A stretch of DNA of 64,000 nucleotides. Origin: Lumnitzera littorea (lineage: Eukaryota; Streptophyta; Magnoliopsida; Myrtales; Combretaceae). Location of the stretch: assembly GCA_024138015.1 (NCBI GenBank), contig JAMXBB010000009.1, forward strand, positions 11,426,052 through 11,490,051. Direction: 5' to 3'. Numbering within the stretch: the first letter of the stretch is position 1; each line of letters starts with the position of its first letter. Positions 10,590-22,900 of the stretch are shown here, in pieces. Below the pieces are notes generated by a model. It was not told the DNA's origin and did not search any database. It saw nothing but the letters and a program-made list of their open reading frames with translations. Position numbers and translations under genes: made by a program.

Positions 10590-13436
10590 TGTTACGCCTT
10601 GAAATCACAGAGTCGCAACAGTCCCGCCGTGTAAACCATTCTATGATAGTAACTTGTCTCATAATGCCTACCATAGACATGATCTAAACAAGGCATCAAC
10701 AACTCCTCTCTTTGAAGTAAACAGTCCAATTAAGTGTTTAACTACAATTATAGTAATTATCACAAATTTTTAATAAACATACTTAATTATATGTAAAGTC
10801 TACATAACCTCCTAGGAAACTTTACATAAATATAACGGTTCACTAATTTACATAATAATTATCAGTCCTTCTTCCTTAAACTACAAAGAACTAACCTTTG
10901 GATAATTGTAAGGCAGCATAATACTTGAAGTATTTAGAAATCAGGACCTGCAAAAGGATCTATAAGGGTATGAGCAACTACAGCTCAGTAAGTTGAATTG
11001 GAGATTCATGAATATATACAAACACAAACAAGATTTTCAAGCAATTATTTTCATGCAATGCAACAATCAAGTTTTATCGCATAACGTAGTCCGGTCCGTT
11101 ATGAAATTAGAGAAATTGCACCCGCTCTAATCCAGGTTAAGGAGTTTCCATGTTATGCAGCAGCTCATAATCAAACCCAGGCTTGTGCAATGGAGACATC
11201 GCTCCTCCCATGACTACCTTTAAACCATTGACTTCACCCTTACCGCGACCTCTTCTCCTGTCACTTAGTTCGACTAAGGATGAAGAAGGGACCATTATGC
11301 AATCTTGCACTATCCCTTTCGAAGAGGTCGGTATTTGGTCGGAGAATCCTAATGATCCCCTAACGAGTTGCAATGCATGACATTTTAGGTCATTAAAGTC
11401 AAATAAGATTAAATTTCATTTAGGGTTTTCAAACAATTTCACACTAATTCAATCATAACACAAAATCAATCATACTATAAATTTCAACACGAATTCAGAT
11501 ACATCAAACACATGCATAAACTACTTATAATTACAACTATATACAATCCTAAGTCTCTGAATACCATAAAAATAGTACTCTAATAAAGTAAGTAATAACC
11601 CAACTTACTTGGAATTTCTCAGTCACCCAATCATTTAATTGCAAGCTGATTCATCTCTAGGTATCCTATAATACAAATAAGTTTTTTTAGTACTTATACT
11701 TTAAAGATTCGTACTTTAAGTTATAATTTAACTCATTTTTCCATATATACCTATTAGGTACTAATAATTCATTTTACTCTATTTTAGGGTTCGGTTCCTA
11801 AATTAGATTCTAGTTTTGATTCTGGAATCTTAAATATGCTTGAATCCTAATGTGAAATTAATCACATTAAGCTTGAGTATTCTAATATCCTATTGGGTCT
11901 TAATTCAGTATTCTAAACTGTTCGGTACACGCTAATCCTAATTGGGTACCGAATTTATTCCCGATGTGAAAAAATCTTACATTTTTATATAATTACCTAA
12001 AATTAAATTTTGTTTCAGACTTAGTATATTCTAATTTTTATTATTATATTATCTAAATAACCCTAATTTTTCATATTTATTAAATTTCCAATTCCACATA
12101 TTCCTAATTCCTATAATTACTACATAATTCCTAAATTAATTACACTTAACACTCCAAAGGTTAAGATTAGGTTTCCACATTAGAGATTAACATCCCTAAA
12201 CATCTAATTACTATCTAAATCAATAATTAATGTCTTAATCACCTAATTATCCCAAAATTACCTAATTTTTTCATCATTTTAGGGCTAAAAATTCACTTAA
12301 AAATTTCAAAAATTAAATTTTAAAAAATGGCTTTATAACACTGTTCTATATCCCTTAAGCATTCTACAAAAAAAAATTGAGCTCCAAACTACACTTCTAA
12401 GACTATTTATTTCTAGTTCTAATCATGTTCGGTTTTACTTAATTTGTTAGGAACCCTATATTTTCAGACGTGATTAAACTTAATCACTATTTTTCCTTAA
12501 ATCTACATACAATAAAACCTCAGAATAACAAGTTTCATAGTTTTCTGGGCAAAATAAAATTATATAAAATCGGAGCAAATAAGGAACTCACCCGGTTTGA
12601 TGCTTTTTGGCTATCCAACTCCGATCCAAGTGTATCTGCTGACCTAGACGGTGGGTCTGGAGTACGGTGGTGGTCTCAGTCCTAGGTAGTGGTGGTGTGT
12701 GGGTTTGGCTCATTAGCCTAACTGTATAGTTTTCCTTTCTTCTTTTTTTTTCTCTGATTTTTCTCTTGAATTTAAATGCTCTCTATTTTTCTCTAATTTC
12801 TAACTATCTAAAGGAGCTCTGTAAATTTTTTCCCTATTTATAGAGCTTTGTGGAAATTAATGTGCATTAAATTAGATAAGACATTGTTCAAATCCCTTAG
12901 TTTTTGGCTTTTGTGTTGCTTGATTTTGATTGGGCAATTTTTTCTTCACATTCCTGACTTGCCATGACTACATCCACCTCATTCCTAATTTCTCTGACTT
13001 TTTTTTTTTCTAATTTTTCTTAATTAATTAGTAATTTTCCTTAATTATTTAATAAGTTTTTAAACAATTTAAGAAATTTCGCGTATTTTTATCTACACGT
13101 AAATACATGTGAAGTACATGTGAACATTCCTAATTATTATTTAGGTCATTTTATAATTTTTGGTATACATATAATCTATCTCTAATAATTTATTAGTTAT
13201 TAGATTACACTTTTCGCGTTTTCGATAATTAATAATTATTATACTTAAAATTTGAAAATTTTATAGTCTTTTATTTTATTACTTATTTTCTTAAATTCAA
13301 GTTTACGGGGTTGTTTTTACTAATTTTTCTATTCACAGTTTATAATTTGGGTTTGATCGGATCCTTTAACCGATTGCTCTAAACTTTGTATTCTAAGTTC
13401 AATCTTACGATCGCTTGCTTAATTTTAGGACTTACA
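10590..13436 (-). mobile_element. Solo LTR (2847 bp) with 5 bp target-site duplication
   Basis: On the plus strand the insert begins TGTTACGCC and ends GGACTTACA, so it has TG...CA termini on either strand. It is flanked by GTAGT at 10585-10589 and 13437-13441. The paralogous position in unit A (5489-5493) has a single GTAGT with continuous gag sequence, which is a clean empty site. Orientation is minus: a TATA-like CTATAAATAG reads on the minus strand at 12834-12843, followed by a leader-like purine-rich stretch. No internal retrotransposon sequence remains, which fits LTR-LTR recombination. The family is probably Ty3/gypsy or a large non-autonomous derivative; this cannot be settled from the LTR alone. 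Confidence 0.92.
11137..11373 (-). CDS. Small open reading frame inside the solo LTR
   Basis: A 78-codon frame near the 3' half of the LTR encodes a serine/arginine/glycine-rich peptide (motifs VPSSSLVELSDRRRGRGKG and GGAMSPLHKPGFDYELLH). Homologous but interrupted frames occur in the LTR remnants at 2740-3275 and 7970-8505. The similarity is visible at nucleotide level, and the ELSDR core is kept in frame at 8070-8100. I do not recognise a known family. It may be part of a longer old protein, a conserved leader peptide, or conserved LTR nucleotide sequence that happens to be open. Expression is unproven. Confidence 0.3.
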   Translation of the reverse strand: MQLVRGSLGFSDQIPTSSKGIVQDCIMVPSSSLVELSDRRRGRGKGEVNGLKVVMGGAMSPLHKPGFDYELLHNMETP

Positions 13437-15690
13437 GTAGTCACAAAATTTGCTTGAGGTGAAGGCCTCTAGTGTTTCTCTGATGGCTGGGGTATACAGT
13501 AGGCGCTTACCTACTTCATAGAAGACTTCTTCCAGAGGGTAGTTTAATAAGATGTAGCTAGAGTAGTCGGTGAACTTCTACTTTTGCCTTTCTTGGTGGT
13601 CTCGAGAAGATGAAGGGCGATCTTTATAGGGATCAAGGCAATCCTTTACAAATGTGCTATGCTGTAAGTCGCTCTTGAGGTGTGCTTAGATAGCGTCTTT
13701 CTATACGACATATTGTTCAACCATGGTCATGAATTCCTCAAAGTTGTTTGGTCAGCATGGTACTGTTACTTCAAAAAGCTTGTTGTTCTAGGCTAGACAA
13801 GATAGCTTGGAGAGCTATTTCAAATTCTACTCTAGGAATAAGTAGCTTTGTGTGGTTAAAGCATTCAAGGTATGCTCACAGTGTCTCATTCAAGTATTGG
13901 TGCATGTTGTATAACATAGAAGAGTCCATGCGTAGTACTTTATTGCTATAAATGTGTTGTTGGAATTTAGTGGCAAGGTCTTCAAACCAACATATGCAAT
14001 TTCATGGAAGTTAGTTGAACTAAAACAATGTTGCCTTAGTTAATGTGCTTGTGAGTGACATATACATTATGGCATCAGAAAAGTTATGGAGGCTCATTAT
14101 TGTACGAAAGCATGCTAGATGGCAATCCGGATTTCCTGTTCCATCGTAGGAATTCAAGTGAGGGAGGCATACCCCCCTTATGGTAAAGTGTCTTGCAAAA
14201 TAACTAGATGAAGGGCCTCTTGCTTGTGATTATGCTTAATTGTCGGGTTGAGGACTTAAGGCACTTCGGCATGTTAGATATGAAGATCAAGTTCTCGAAT
14301 ATCTATGTCATTCAAGTATTTTAGGGAGTGCTTAGGAGAGATGTCTCTCATAATCCTACTCGTTTTAGATTAAGTGCCTTGATGGTATGCCTTGTCACCA
14401 TTGGTGTTCAATTGATCGTACAAGTCTAGTAAGAGGCACTGCTTGTTCTAAACACCATCGTATAGGTACGTAAAGAGTAGTAGTGGTGTGGAATAGTACT
14501 AGGAACGTCTACTAGGTCAACTGAGAGAACTACAACAGTATCTTTAATATGAAACCCTATCGTTAAGGTTGGGCTTTCCTTTAAGTTTCTAGCTTGTAGC
14601 TAATTGTTGTCGTAAGTTAGCATTTTCTTAAAGGACTTTTACATTATTTTCCATCAATTGGTGGAACATTTCCTTGATCTATCCATGTTTGATAGTTGTA
14701 GCTCCGTTTGTAGTGGTAGGGGTCTATCATAAGTTGATCGCCACTTCTTATAAGTACTGGATGAGGTTGTGTATTTTTACTCTTAACCATTCTTCGCAAG
14801 TTTGCATGAACTGTAGGCACTAAATGGTGATGAAGTGTATCATGGTGGTGGATTTGCAAGAAAACCCCCCCCTGTAGTGTAGCAAGTGAGGACCTTTTGA
14901 CACTCAAGTTAGTAGGCAGAGTGTTGATGAGAGAGCAACAATACTAAGAGAGTTCCCACGAGTGTTTAAATATGATTTACCTGGTGATTTGACTCCTATT
15001 TATAGGTTAAGAGATCAAACCTGCCTAGACACATGGTCAAAGGGGATTGGCTAATATGAACTTCAAGAGGGTAATGTTGCTAGTACAAGAAAAGACAGTA
15101 AGCCCTTTATCGGTTGGTGAAGGCTTAGAAGATGAGCCTGTCCTATTGGTAAAAGGTGGTCATCCTAGTTTGATGTCTAGGATGTAAACTATGCATCTAG
15201 TAATCATTCAGCATTTAATAATGAGAGAAAAAAGACGAAGAGGAAGCAATGTGCTTGTCTTGCTAATTGGTGAGCTCTTCAAGGGCAATCCTTGGATTTG
15301 GAGCTAGCCTTCCTGCTAAGAATAAGAGGTGGGACACGAGAAGCTTTTATCATAAGACTCTAGGATTGCTCAAGGCCAGCTTGAGTAGGCTAGGCAAAAC
15401 TCTTATAGGTACTGGATCAATCTTCATTTGAGCTAGCGAGGCCTCGATGCTACATCAACCGAGCTCTCTAGTGGGCTTAGATCTTTGAAGTCTTGGTTCA
15501 AAGACCAATCGTCTACAGTTTCAATTCAAGACATTCTAATGGGGAAAGGATAATTAGATTTTCCTAAATTTTACTTTAAATCTTTTGAAATTTCTTTTAA
15601 ATATACCTATTAATTATATATATATATATATATATTTTATGATATCACTCTTTTTTTATTTTTTATTTTTTGTCTTCTTTTGAAATCAAA

Positions 15691-16961
15691 ACTTGTGGCT
15701 TGCTTTTGCATTCATTAAAGTGCCACTACGTCGACATCACCTAGAAGCAAACCCATTATTTACAACTATGGTGGCCAGGGCTTCACAATGAAATATCTTG
15801 GATGGGATGTCAGAAGCATTTGATTGGGACTTTCGGCCTTTTGTGGAATTCGTCGCTGATCCTAGTGGAAACAAATTCGCAAAGAAGAATATTTGGAAGG
15901 GAAAAAAACAAGGAAAAAAAAAAAAAACAAAAGGAATGACCCTGGAATAACTGGTGTTGTGAGGGTATTCAATACTTTAGACATCATTGCACCAACAATA
16001 AATCTCATAAAACAACCAATAAACAAAAAGTTATAAAAGAGTGATATTCAAAACTTATACTCTCAAGAGATTGGAGTAGATCATCTAAGGCGCATTAGCA
16101 CGGTGCACTTCTTTTGTCCAAAGTGGGTTGGAAACCAAACCCCTCCTTACGACAAAGAGAGAGAGGACAATTCAAGTGAGATTTAATATATATCCAATTT
16201 TCTCACTCATTAGAGTTTTTATAGGATTTAATATAGATCCAATTTTCTCACTCATTAGAATCTTTGTAGACTTATAATAGTAACTATAAATCAATCTCAA
16301 ATTTATATCATTACTCACAATCTATCACAATCTATTGGCAAGGACATGAACTTCTCACGAGACTAAAGTGAATTATAAAGTAAATTGTAAGCAGCTATTT
16401 ATAAACCATCAATGAAACAAGGAACTAGTAAACAAAATAGATGATTTTTAAATAGGAAATGAATTTCGAAAGGAAAACCGACCAATACATATCAGTTTCT
16501 ATGGGTACACCTATCCTGCAGTGGGATCATCAAGTTTTAAGAATTGGAGTCGTACTCAACAATTTTTTTTTTTTTTTTTTTGGCCTTACATAATTAGAAA
16601 ATTTGTATAAGTCACTACATTCACCAATTTTCTTGGTCTCTTAGAGTTAGGATGCAAATGTTTAAATATATAAGGAACAACAACAAAACGAAAATGTAAT
16701 ATGGATAATAATACAACGATCTATAGATTTATATCCGCATTGAGTCTCATCTAATATGAACAAGACTGAGTTCTTAAAACTCCATTTCATATACACTTTT
16801 ACATTGGACGTGCAATAAGCTGCACTTTTAGAATTACTAATCTGATAAATACAATTAATCCCGTTCTTATTTTGCCAACCATACTACACATTTCTTCTGG
16901 AGACAACCATATATTATTGCTTATGATGTACGAAAAGTTGTCCCTAGGTTTATACTCAGAC
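15691..16961. other. Gene-poor stretch downstream of the lipoxygenase
   Basis: A less AT-rich segment at about 15715-15895 has a plus-strand frame reading MSEAFDWDFRPFVEFV, which looks codon-like but matches nothing I recognise. The rest is AT-rich and includes a T21 tract at 16562-16582. The lipoxygenase 3' UTR must lie at the upper end, but no convincing poly(A) signal could be fixed. Confidence 0.4.
16180..16269. repeat. 45 bp direct tandem repeat, two copies
   Basis: GATTTAATATAKATCCAATTT followed by TCTCACTCATTAGA occurs at 16180-16224 and again at 16225-16269 with only a few changes. Confidence 0.85.
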
Positions 16962-19900
16962 TCATATTGAAACACTATTGGGAACACCTCTACATGTTAC
17001 ACCAGGTTCAGAACTAGGTGCTAGCAGTTCATATGGCAACACTCCTGCCCCGCATCGGTTCCTCAATTCTGGGTCATGATTTCTTCTCTCGATTTCCTTT
17101 TCTATCCTTCTGATTTCTGCAGAGAATTCATAAGCCGCCTCGACGATTTCTGCATCACCTGACCAGATAGATGGCTGTTGTCGTTCCCCTAAGTACTCCT
17201 CATCCGGGGAATGCGTGGAGAGCGTATCAACGACAGCCATGTACTTTGTGGCTTGTAATAAGCTTGGTAATGCAGAGAGGAAATATTTTTGTGGATCGGC
17301 GTGGAAGTTGGCATAGTCAGGATCACCTTCTTCAGGAATCAATCTTCTCATCAGGGGGGTACGGTTCGGGATGTAACCTCCATAAGGATACTGCCCGAAA
17401 TTAAGCGAGGCGTGTTGGGCTGATGCAAGCCAGATTAGCTTAGTTAGGATGGAAACAAGATCCTCAGGGCTAGCCAATGTAGGCCACCAGTCGGCATGCC
17501 TGAGATCAGCATGCCCTACATTGACCGATCCGGCATACCATGCTTGTAGCTCTCTGTCATTACATACTACATCCGCATTCGGGTAGTAGTAGTTCACGTA
17601 TGTTCGGACCCAGTTCTCGATCGCATGCCAGATTAAAAGGCCGTCTGCAGCATACGGATAGTCTTCGATTAGAAGTTTCAGTCCATGTGGTTGTGTTGGA
17701 TCCGGTCCCGCCATTCCCCTAAAATACATGGAAAACATTGATCAGAATCATCCAAAACGCTAGAAGAATCAGGACTTATTTATACATATCAGGTACAAAT
17801 AGATCTAAATATATGTACCTGCGGATAAGGTCTGAGGGGAGATCTTCCAAATCGAAGCGCCAGAAGCCTTTATAGGCGGCTGCGCTGATTTCCATAGCAC
17901 AGCGGCCGGGAGTGAAGCAAGACTCGATCACACCATCAGCATTGATCAGGCTCTGGCGTGCCAAGGCGTTGATCTCTAGCGTATATCGCATATGTGGGTC
18001 TAGAAGCTTAAAAATTGGGTGCATTGCACTCATTTGCCTGTGTGCAGCCAAGATGAATGGTTCCAAACTCGCATGTGTGCGTAGCCTGTCAATTTAGCAG
18101 AGCAAACAAATCAACATTCCGAAATTACTACAATGTAATACTCGGATGATTCACCATGCACATTACTCGGAGGCCTGTAATTACCAGTGGTTCACAAGTT
18201 GGTGCACCCCGGCATCATTGGCGCTCACATGGGCCTTCGCGAGCTTCCACATCCAGTTGGTGGTCGCATCCACAGGAGGGGTCGCAACCCGCTTGGACCG
18301 CCTTGTAGGTCCTTGTGGCGAGAGGCTAAGCTCGATGGCGATTGGCTTGAGTGTTCCACGAGGGGTCAAGAAGAAAATGGTCCTAGTGCCATACGCTTTT
18401 CGCCCATCAAGCGCGTTGATTCGATCAAGAAATGGAAGATACACGTCGTGGTAATCCACAATGTACAGCTTCTTTTGATCAAGTGCCTGCAAAATTATTT
18501 ATCAAATTAGATATACTATCTGTATTAGAACACAATTCGATCTGTATGTACCTCATCTATATCTAATTTATGCCTAAATTATAATATATATAAAACTAGG
18601 TTGTTCTATCTTTTTTGTTTCAAACCGGTGTGAAAACATTAAGATAACGATGGGTCGAATATTCCGAGATATACCTCTTGTACGGACATGCCATTGAGAT
18701 GGCCAATGATATGTTCTTCCTTAAGAGCAGATTTGAGGGGACCATAAATTTCAGGGTCAAGTTTGCTTTCTGGTGGGAAAACAGTGAGCCTCTCTATGCT
18801 GACCGGGTTGACACCGGCTATAGCTTGGCGGGCGAATTCGTCGTCTCTCAACCAGGCAAATTTGTCCTCTGAGTAGAAAACAAATCAAAAAATAAAACAT
18901 CAGCAATTTTGACTAATGCCAATTGCAGCACAGTTAAAATTGCCTCCTATAATGACGCAATAAAACTCTTAATTTTGGATTGCACAAGATCCAAAGATAC
19001 GTAGAATCACGTGTAAAGAATGCATATAAATGTCATAAGGTGCTCTTTGCACTATAGAAAGATTCCACTATCTAAAAGGACAAAAAGATGTTTGGCATCT
19101 AAAACAACTTCTTTTCAACTCCAGCTTTCACTATCATGGTAAAAACAAAAACATACATAAATTAGGCTCCGTTAATGATTACACCCAAACCACTTAGTTA
19201 AGAATCTAAAACGAAATCTTTTTTTCATATTTTTCACTATTAATTATATACTTCGTGAAAATGCAAACACACAGAATATTGAAAAGTTAGACGATATTCC
19301 GAAACACCAATTAAAGTTTTCTGCACGTTAGGTAGCAAGGACGGTTACCACTTGAATTTACGATATGATGACAATCATGAAGGTCCATTATTGTATAAAG
19401 GCACACTTCTTTGTCAATCGATTGAGAATCAATATAGTATAAAGGTCCATTATTGACATTCCTTTTTTTTTTTTTTACTCGTTTTAAATTATTAAAATAG
19501 CCAAATGACCATGCAAAACCATGTGTTTATAATGTTACTCACTTGATACTATCTTTGGAGTATCATATTTCAGAAGTCCTTGGCTAGAATCTTGGACTAC
19601 CCTTGGCAATGGAAGCCTTTTCAGTAGCTCATCTTGGAAACCAGCTTTTAGAAGCAATCCTTCCTTGTAGAGACTGTCAATATCCGTGAAGCCACTGAAA
19701 TCATGGTTTTTCGATACGCTGGCCTTCAATGTTGGTAATAAAGTGTGAAGCACAGCTTTAAGTCTTCCATAAGTGAACGTGGCCATTTTAGACTCCTCAA
19801 ATTGCTCATCCCTTGGCACATATAATGGATTGGGTTTCTCAACCCTGCTTTCTGCAGTAATATCTGGCATAATCCAAGTAATAGGGTAAATTACAATGTC

Positions 19901-22900
19901 CGAGTTTATAAATAAATGCAACAGTAAGAATAGTGACTCGCTTCATTAGTCTAGCAATCAGTTAAATATGTCATTATAATTCCAGTCCGTAAACTCTAGT
20001 AAGTAGGTCAGTTTTATATTATTTAAAACAAATAACACTCATGGTCTTCCAATAAAATAAGTCATATTCAATTCTACACTATTTAAACAGTTATAACAGT
20101 AGTCGGAAAAACAAAAAGAAACTAGACTGTATTTGTTATTTTAATATCCTCTAGGATATTCACGAAATTTACCAATATCATCATAGTTGCATTATAAAAA
20201 GAGGTTGTATAGCTGGCTACAAAGTACACCCAATTGGACCATAAGAGTTGTCGGCATTATTTAATCCAATATTTGAAAAGCAAAAGGAATGGCCATGGCA
20301 CCACAATATTCAAATAACTTTTTTTTTTTTTTAATTAATTATTGGAGATCCCTTTCCTTAAAAGCCATCACCAAGAAGAAAGAGGCATTATTTTTCTGTA
20401 TTTTTACTTATCATTAACCCCATGAAAGATGATACAAAATATTCACACATGATAAATAATCCTCAAACATATATAATATACCTAGTTGTTTATTACTAGG
20501 AATAACATAATCCCTGGGTATTTTTAACGTGATCAATTAAGATTAAATGACAAAATTTTAAACAATATTTAATGGTTTTTAATTTTATTATATTTTTACG
20601 TATTGGAATTTTATTAGTAGTTGGTAGCATGAGAGGACGACTCAATCAACGTGAGAACTCACCGGTATCAGCGGCGGGGCGGCCAGTGCGACACCGTCTA
20701 GGATATGGGATTTTGGAGCCTCCAAGGGTTGGGCGTTTAAAATCAATCCCTTTGTCCGGATTACCCAAGTCATTGTAGATATCATAGTCATAAATCCTGT
20801 CTGATAATTTTCTAACACCCGTGCCATCTCCCCTTAGGTTTTTAAGCTCTTCTTCCCTCAATGCTTTTAGTCCATCCGGTGTCTCCGATGGTAAAAATGG
20901 CTGCAAAATCGTTAATTCGCAGAAATATGTTCATTTTCAGCACCAAAATATAAGTCAACGGCATAAAACAAAACATCAATGCAGCACAAAATTACAACTG
21001 AAAAATTATTGGATCAATAATCATAGTTAGTAACATAAATACTGGTTTTCTAACATGAAAAACCACATTCGATTCCTCCTTCATAAAGTTGTTTTATATG
21101 TATATATATGTATATATATATAATAATATTAAAAGCCAAGATTGTATCTTCTATAATTAAGGTAATTAATTATTTCTCTTAAAAAGAAGAGAAAATAGCT
21201 TCTTCTTTTTTTCTTTCTTTTATAATAATTGAGGCATGTTCCATGATCTTTCATTTTCAGAAGTTATGATGCTTCATTTAGGACCGTCTTTAGATTAAAG
21301 CTGGTTGCATACAAAAACAAAGTAAAATAGTCCCTAGGGCCAATATAAAGTGTCAATTCCAAAAAATACTTTTATTTATTTCTAGTTGAGCTTTTCTAGG
21401 AAATATCTCATCGAATCCATCTATGGAGACCATAAGATCAGAATTTATTTATCTGCTTCTTCACCAACCACCACCCTCAGAAAAAAAAAAAAATGCAAAT
21501 TGCATAGAAATGCACCAACAGAACCTCAATACTTAATATTTAATGTTTTCTCTTAAGAAAAAGAGAAAAAGAAAAAAAGAAAAAGCGTTCTTTTCAACTT
21601 CTAAATTTGTATATTAAATAAACGAAAAGTGCGACAATCACCTGAAGCAGGAGATGCCAAAAAGAAAAAAAAGAGAAACGAAAAACACAAACCATGTGAA
21701 CTGAGGTGCAATCCGTAAATAAATAAAAATATTCATAAATCTTATAGAAATATTGAATATGAAAAGTATATATTATATCATCTCTCATGTCTTCTAGCAC
21801 TATGTATCCTACGTATGCAGTTTATAATTAATTTAGCAGTAAAGAATTGATGTTTGGTCAATTGATAAAGTATGATAAGTGTTAGATTTGGTCCATCTAC
21901 TTAAAAAATAAAAGGGTAGTAACATGTGCACAACCTCGTAATCAATGGATCATGTAAAGAAGCTCGTATGTTCATTTCTCCATTTCATCAACACAACACA
22001 CTATAGTATTGGAAAAAGCCTTGACAAATAGGTAGATGATATGAAAATAAAAAATCGGACCTGCATGTTTACACTACTTCTTTCTTTTCCTTTCTTATTT
22101 TTTTTAATGCATATTTTAAACTCTTTATACCTTATCGTGTTATGTTCTGAATTTTATTATATCACTGTATTTAATTTTCATATATGCACTGCAGGTACAC
22201 ATGCGTATCTAGAAAAGTCACCAGACGGCAGACACACACCAAGGGCTGTTTTTTTTTTTTTTGACTCTTCAGAAGAAGCAAGAACCTTGGTGAATGCTTC
22301 GGGGCTGTTACTTGACGAGGTGAATTCTTGCCAGGGCTTTTCATTACAACAAGTTTGAGCTACTGTTTTTGCATTATTGAGTCCAGGAAAAATCAAAACA
22401 AGAGCAAATAAAAAAGTTTGACTATTTCTTTCTCTGTCCAACCAACCAAGACATAAAAGTCATGGCATTTGACAATTGACAAGCTCTTGAAAACATAGAC
22501 AAGTAATTAGCGAAAAGGAGAGGAAATTAATCATGCATAATTGCAGCTACACCTAAAATTATTCATCAAGTGCAAATAAACCCAATAATTCGAAAATGTT
22601 TAATTTCAGCTTTCACGTTTTGTTGAAAATATACCCATATCTCCATTTTTTATCAAAATCTAAAGAAAACTTGAAATAACGATTTAAAGTAAAAACACGT
22701 TTCAAGGGTTCAAAGGTATCGGACACCTCATCATCAATAATTTGCTCGAGTAATATTGATATATATATATATAAATTAAATAATATAAAAAGGGAAATTC
22801 TAAAGTACCTTGTTGGTGAAAAATATCCTCTTACTAGGATGATCTTTCTTGGGTTGTACCCATGAATTACAAGGGAAGTGAACAGGTCCACATGCAAATC

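Larger units (their letters stand above)
9590..14907 (-). pseudogene. Tat-like gag-protease remnant, unit B, interrupted by a solo LTR
   Basis: Homologue of the unit A remnant, in two parts: gag N-terminal and core at 13442-14907, and knuckle plus protease-like region at 9590-10584. The parts are separated by the solo LTR and its target duplication. Visible minus-strand motifs are HGNYGHNTDKC just below 10584, a following GYINHLITNEQ, and GHPSLNKL near 9920. The LTR sits between the gag C-terminus and the knuckle. Many stops and frameshifts show that the frame was already dead. No RT follows the protease. Confidence 0.7.
7790..15690 (+). repeat. Tandem composite repeat, unit B, split by a solo LTR
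   Basis: Second direct copy of the block at 2554-7789, with the same internal order. After removing the inserted LTR (10590-13436) and one 5 bp target copy, it is about 5049 bp. The difference from unit A is largely a deletion near 9150, where unit A has about 125 extra bases (3905-4030). It ends at ACTTGTGG (15691), after which the sequence is unrelated. Confidence 0.85.

Noticed and set aside
17171..18510. Plus-strand open frames of 60-107 codons (17171-17404, 17540-17722, 17912-18097, 18146-18454, 18187-18510)
   Set aside because: They lie antisense to lipoxygenase exons 6-8, and the minus strand explains the coding character.
22041..22441. Open frames on both strands in lipoxygenase intron 2
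   Set aside because: No domain, low-complexity ends, and they lie inside a well-bounded GT-AG intron.
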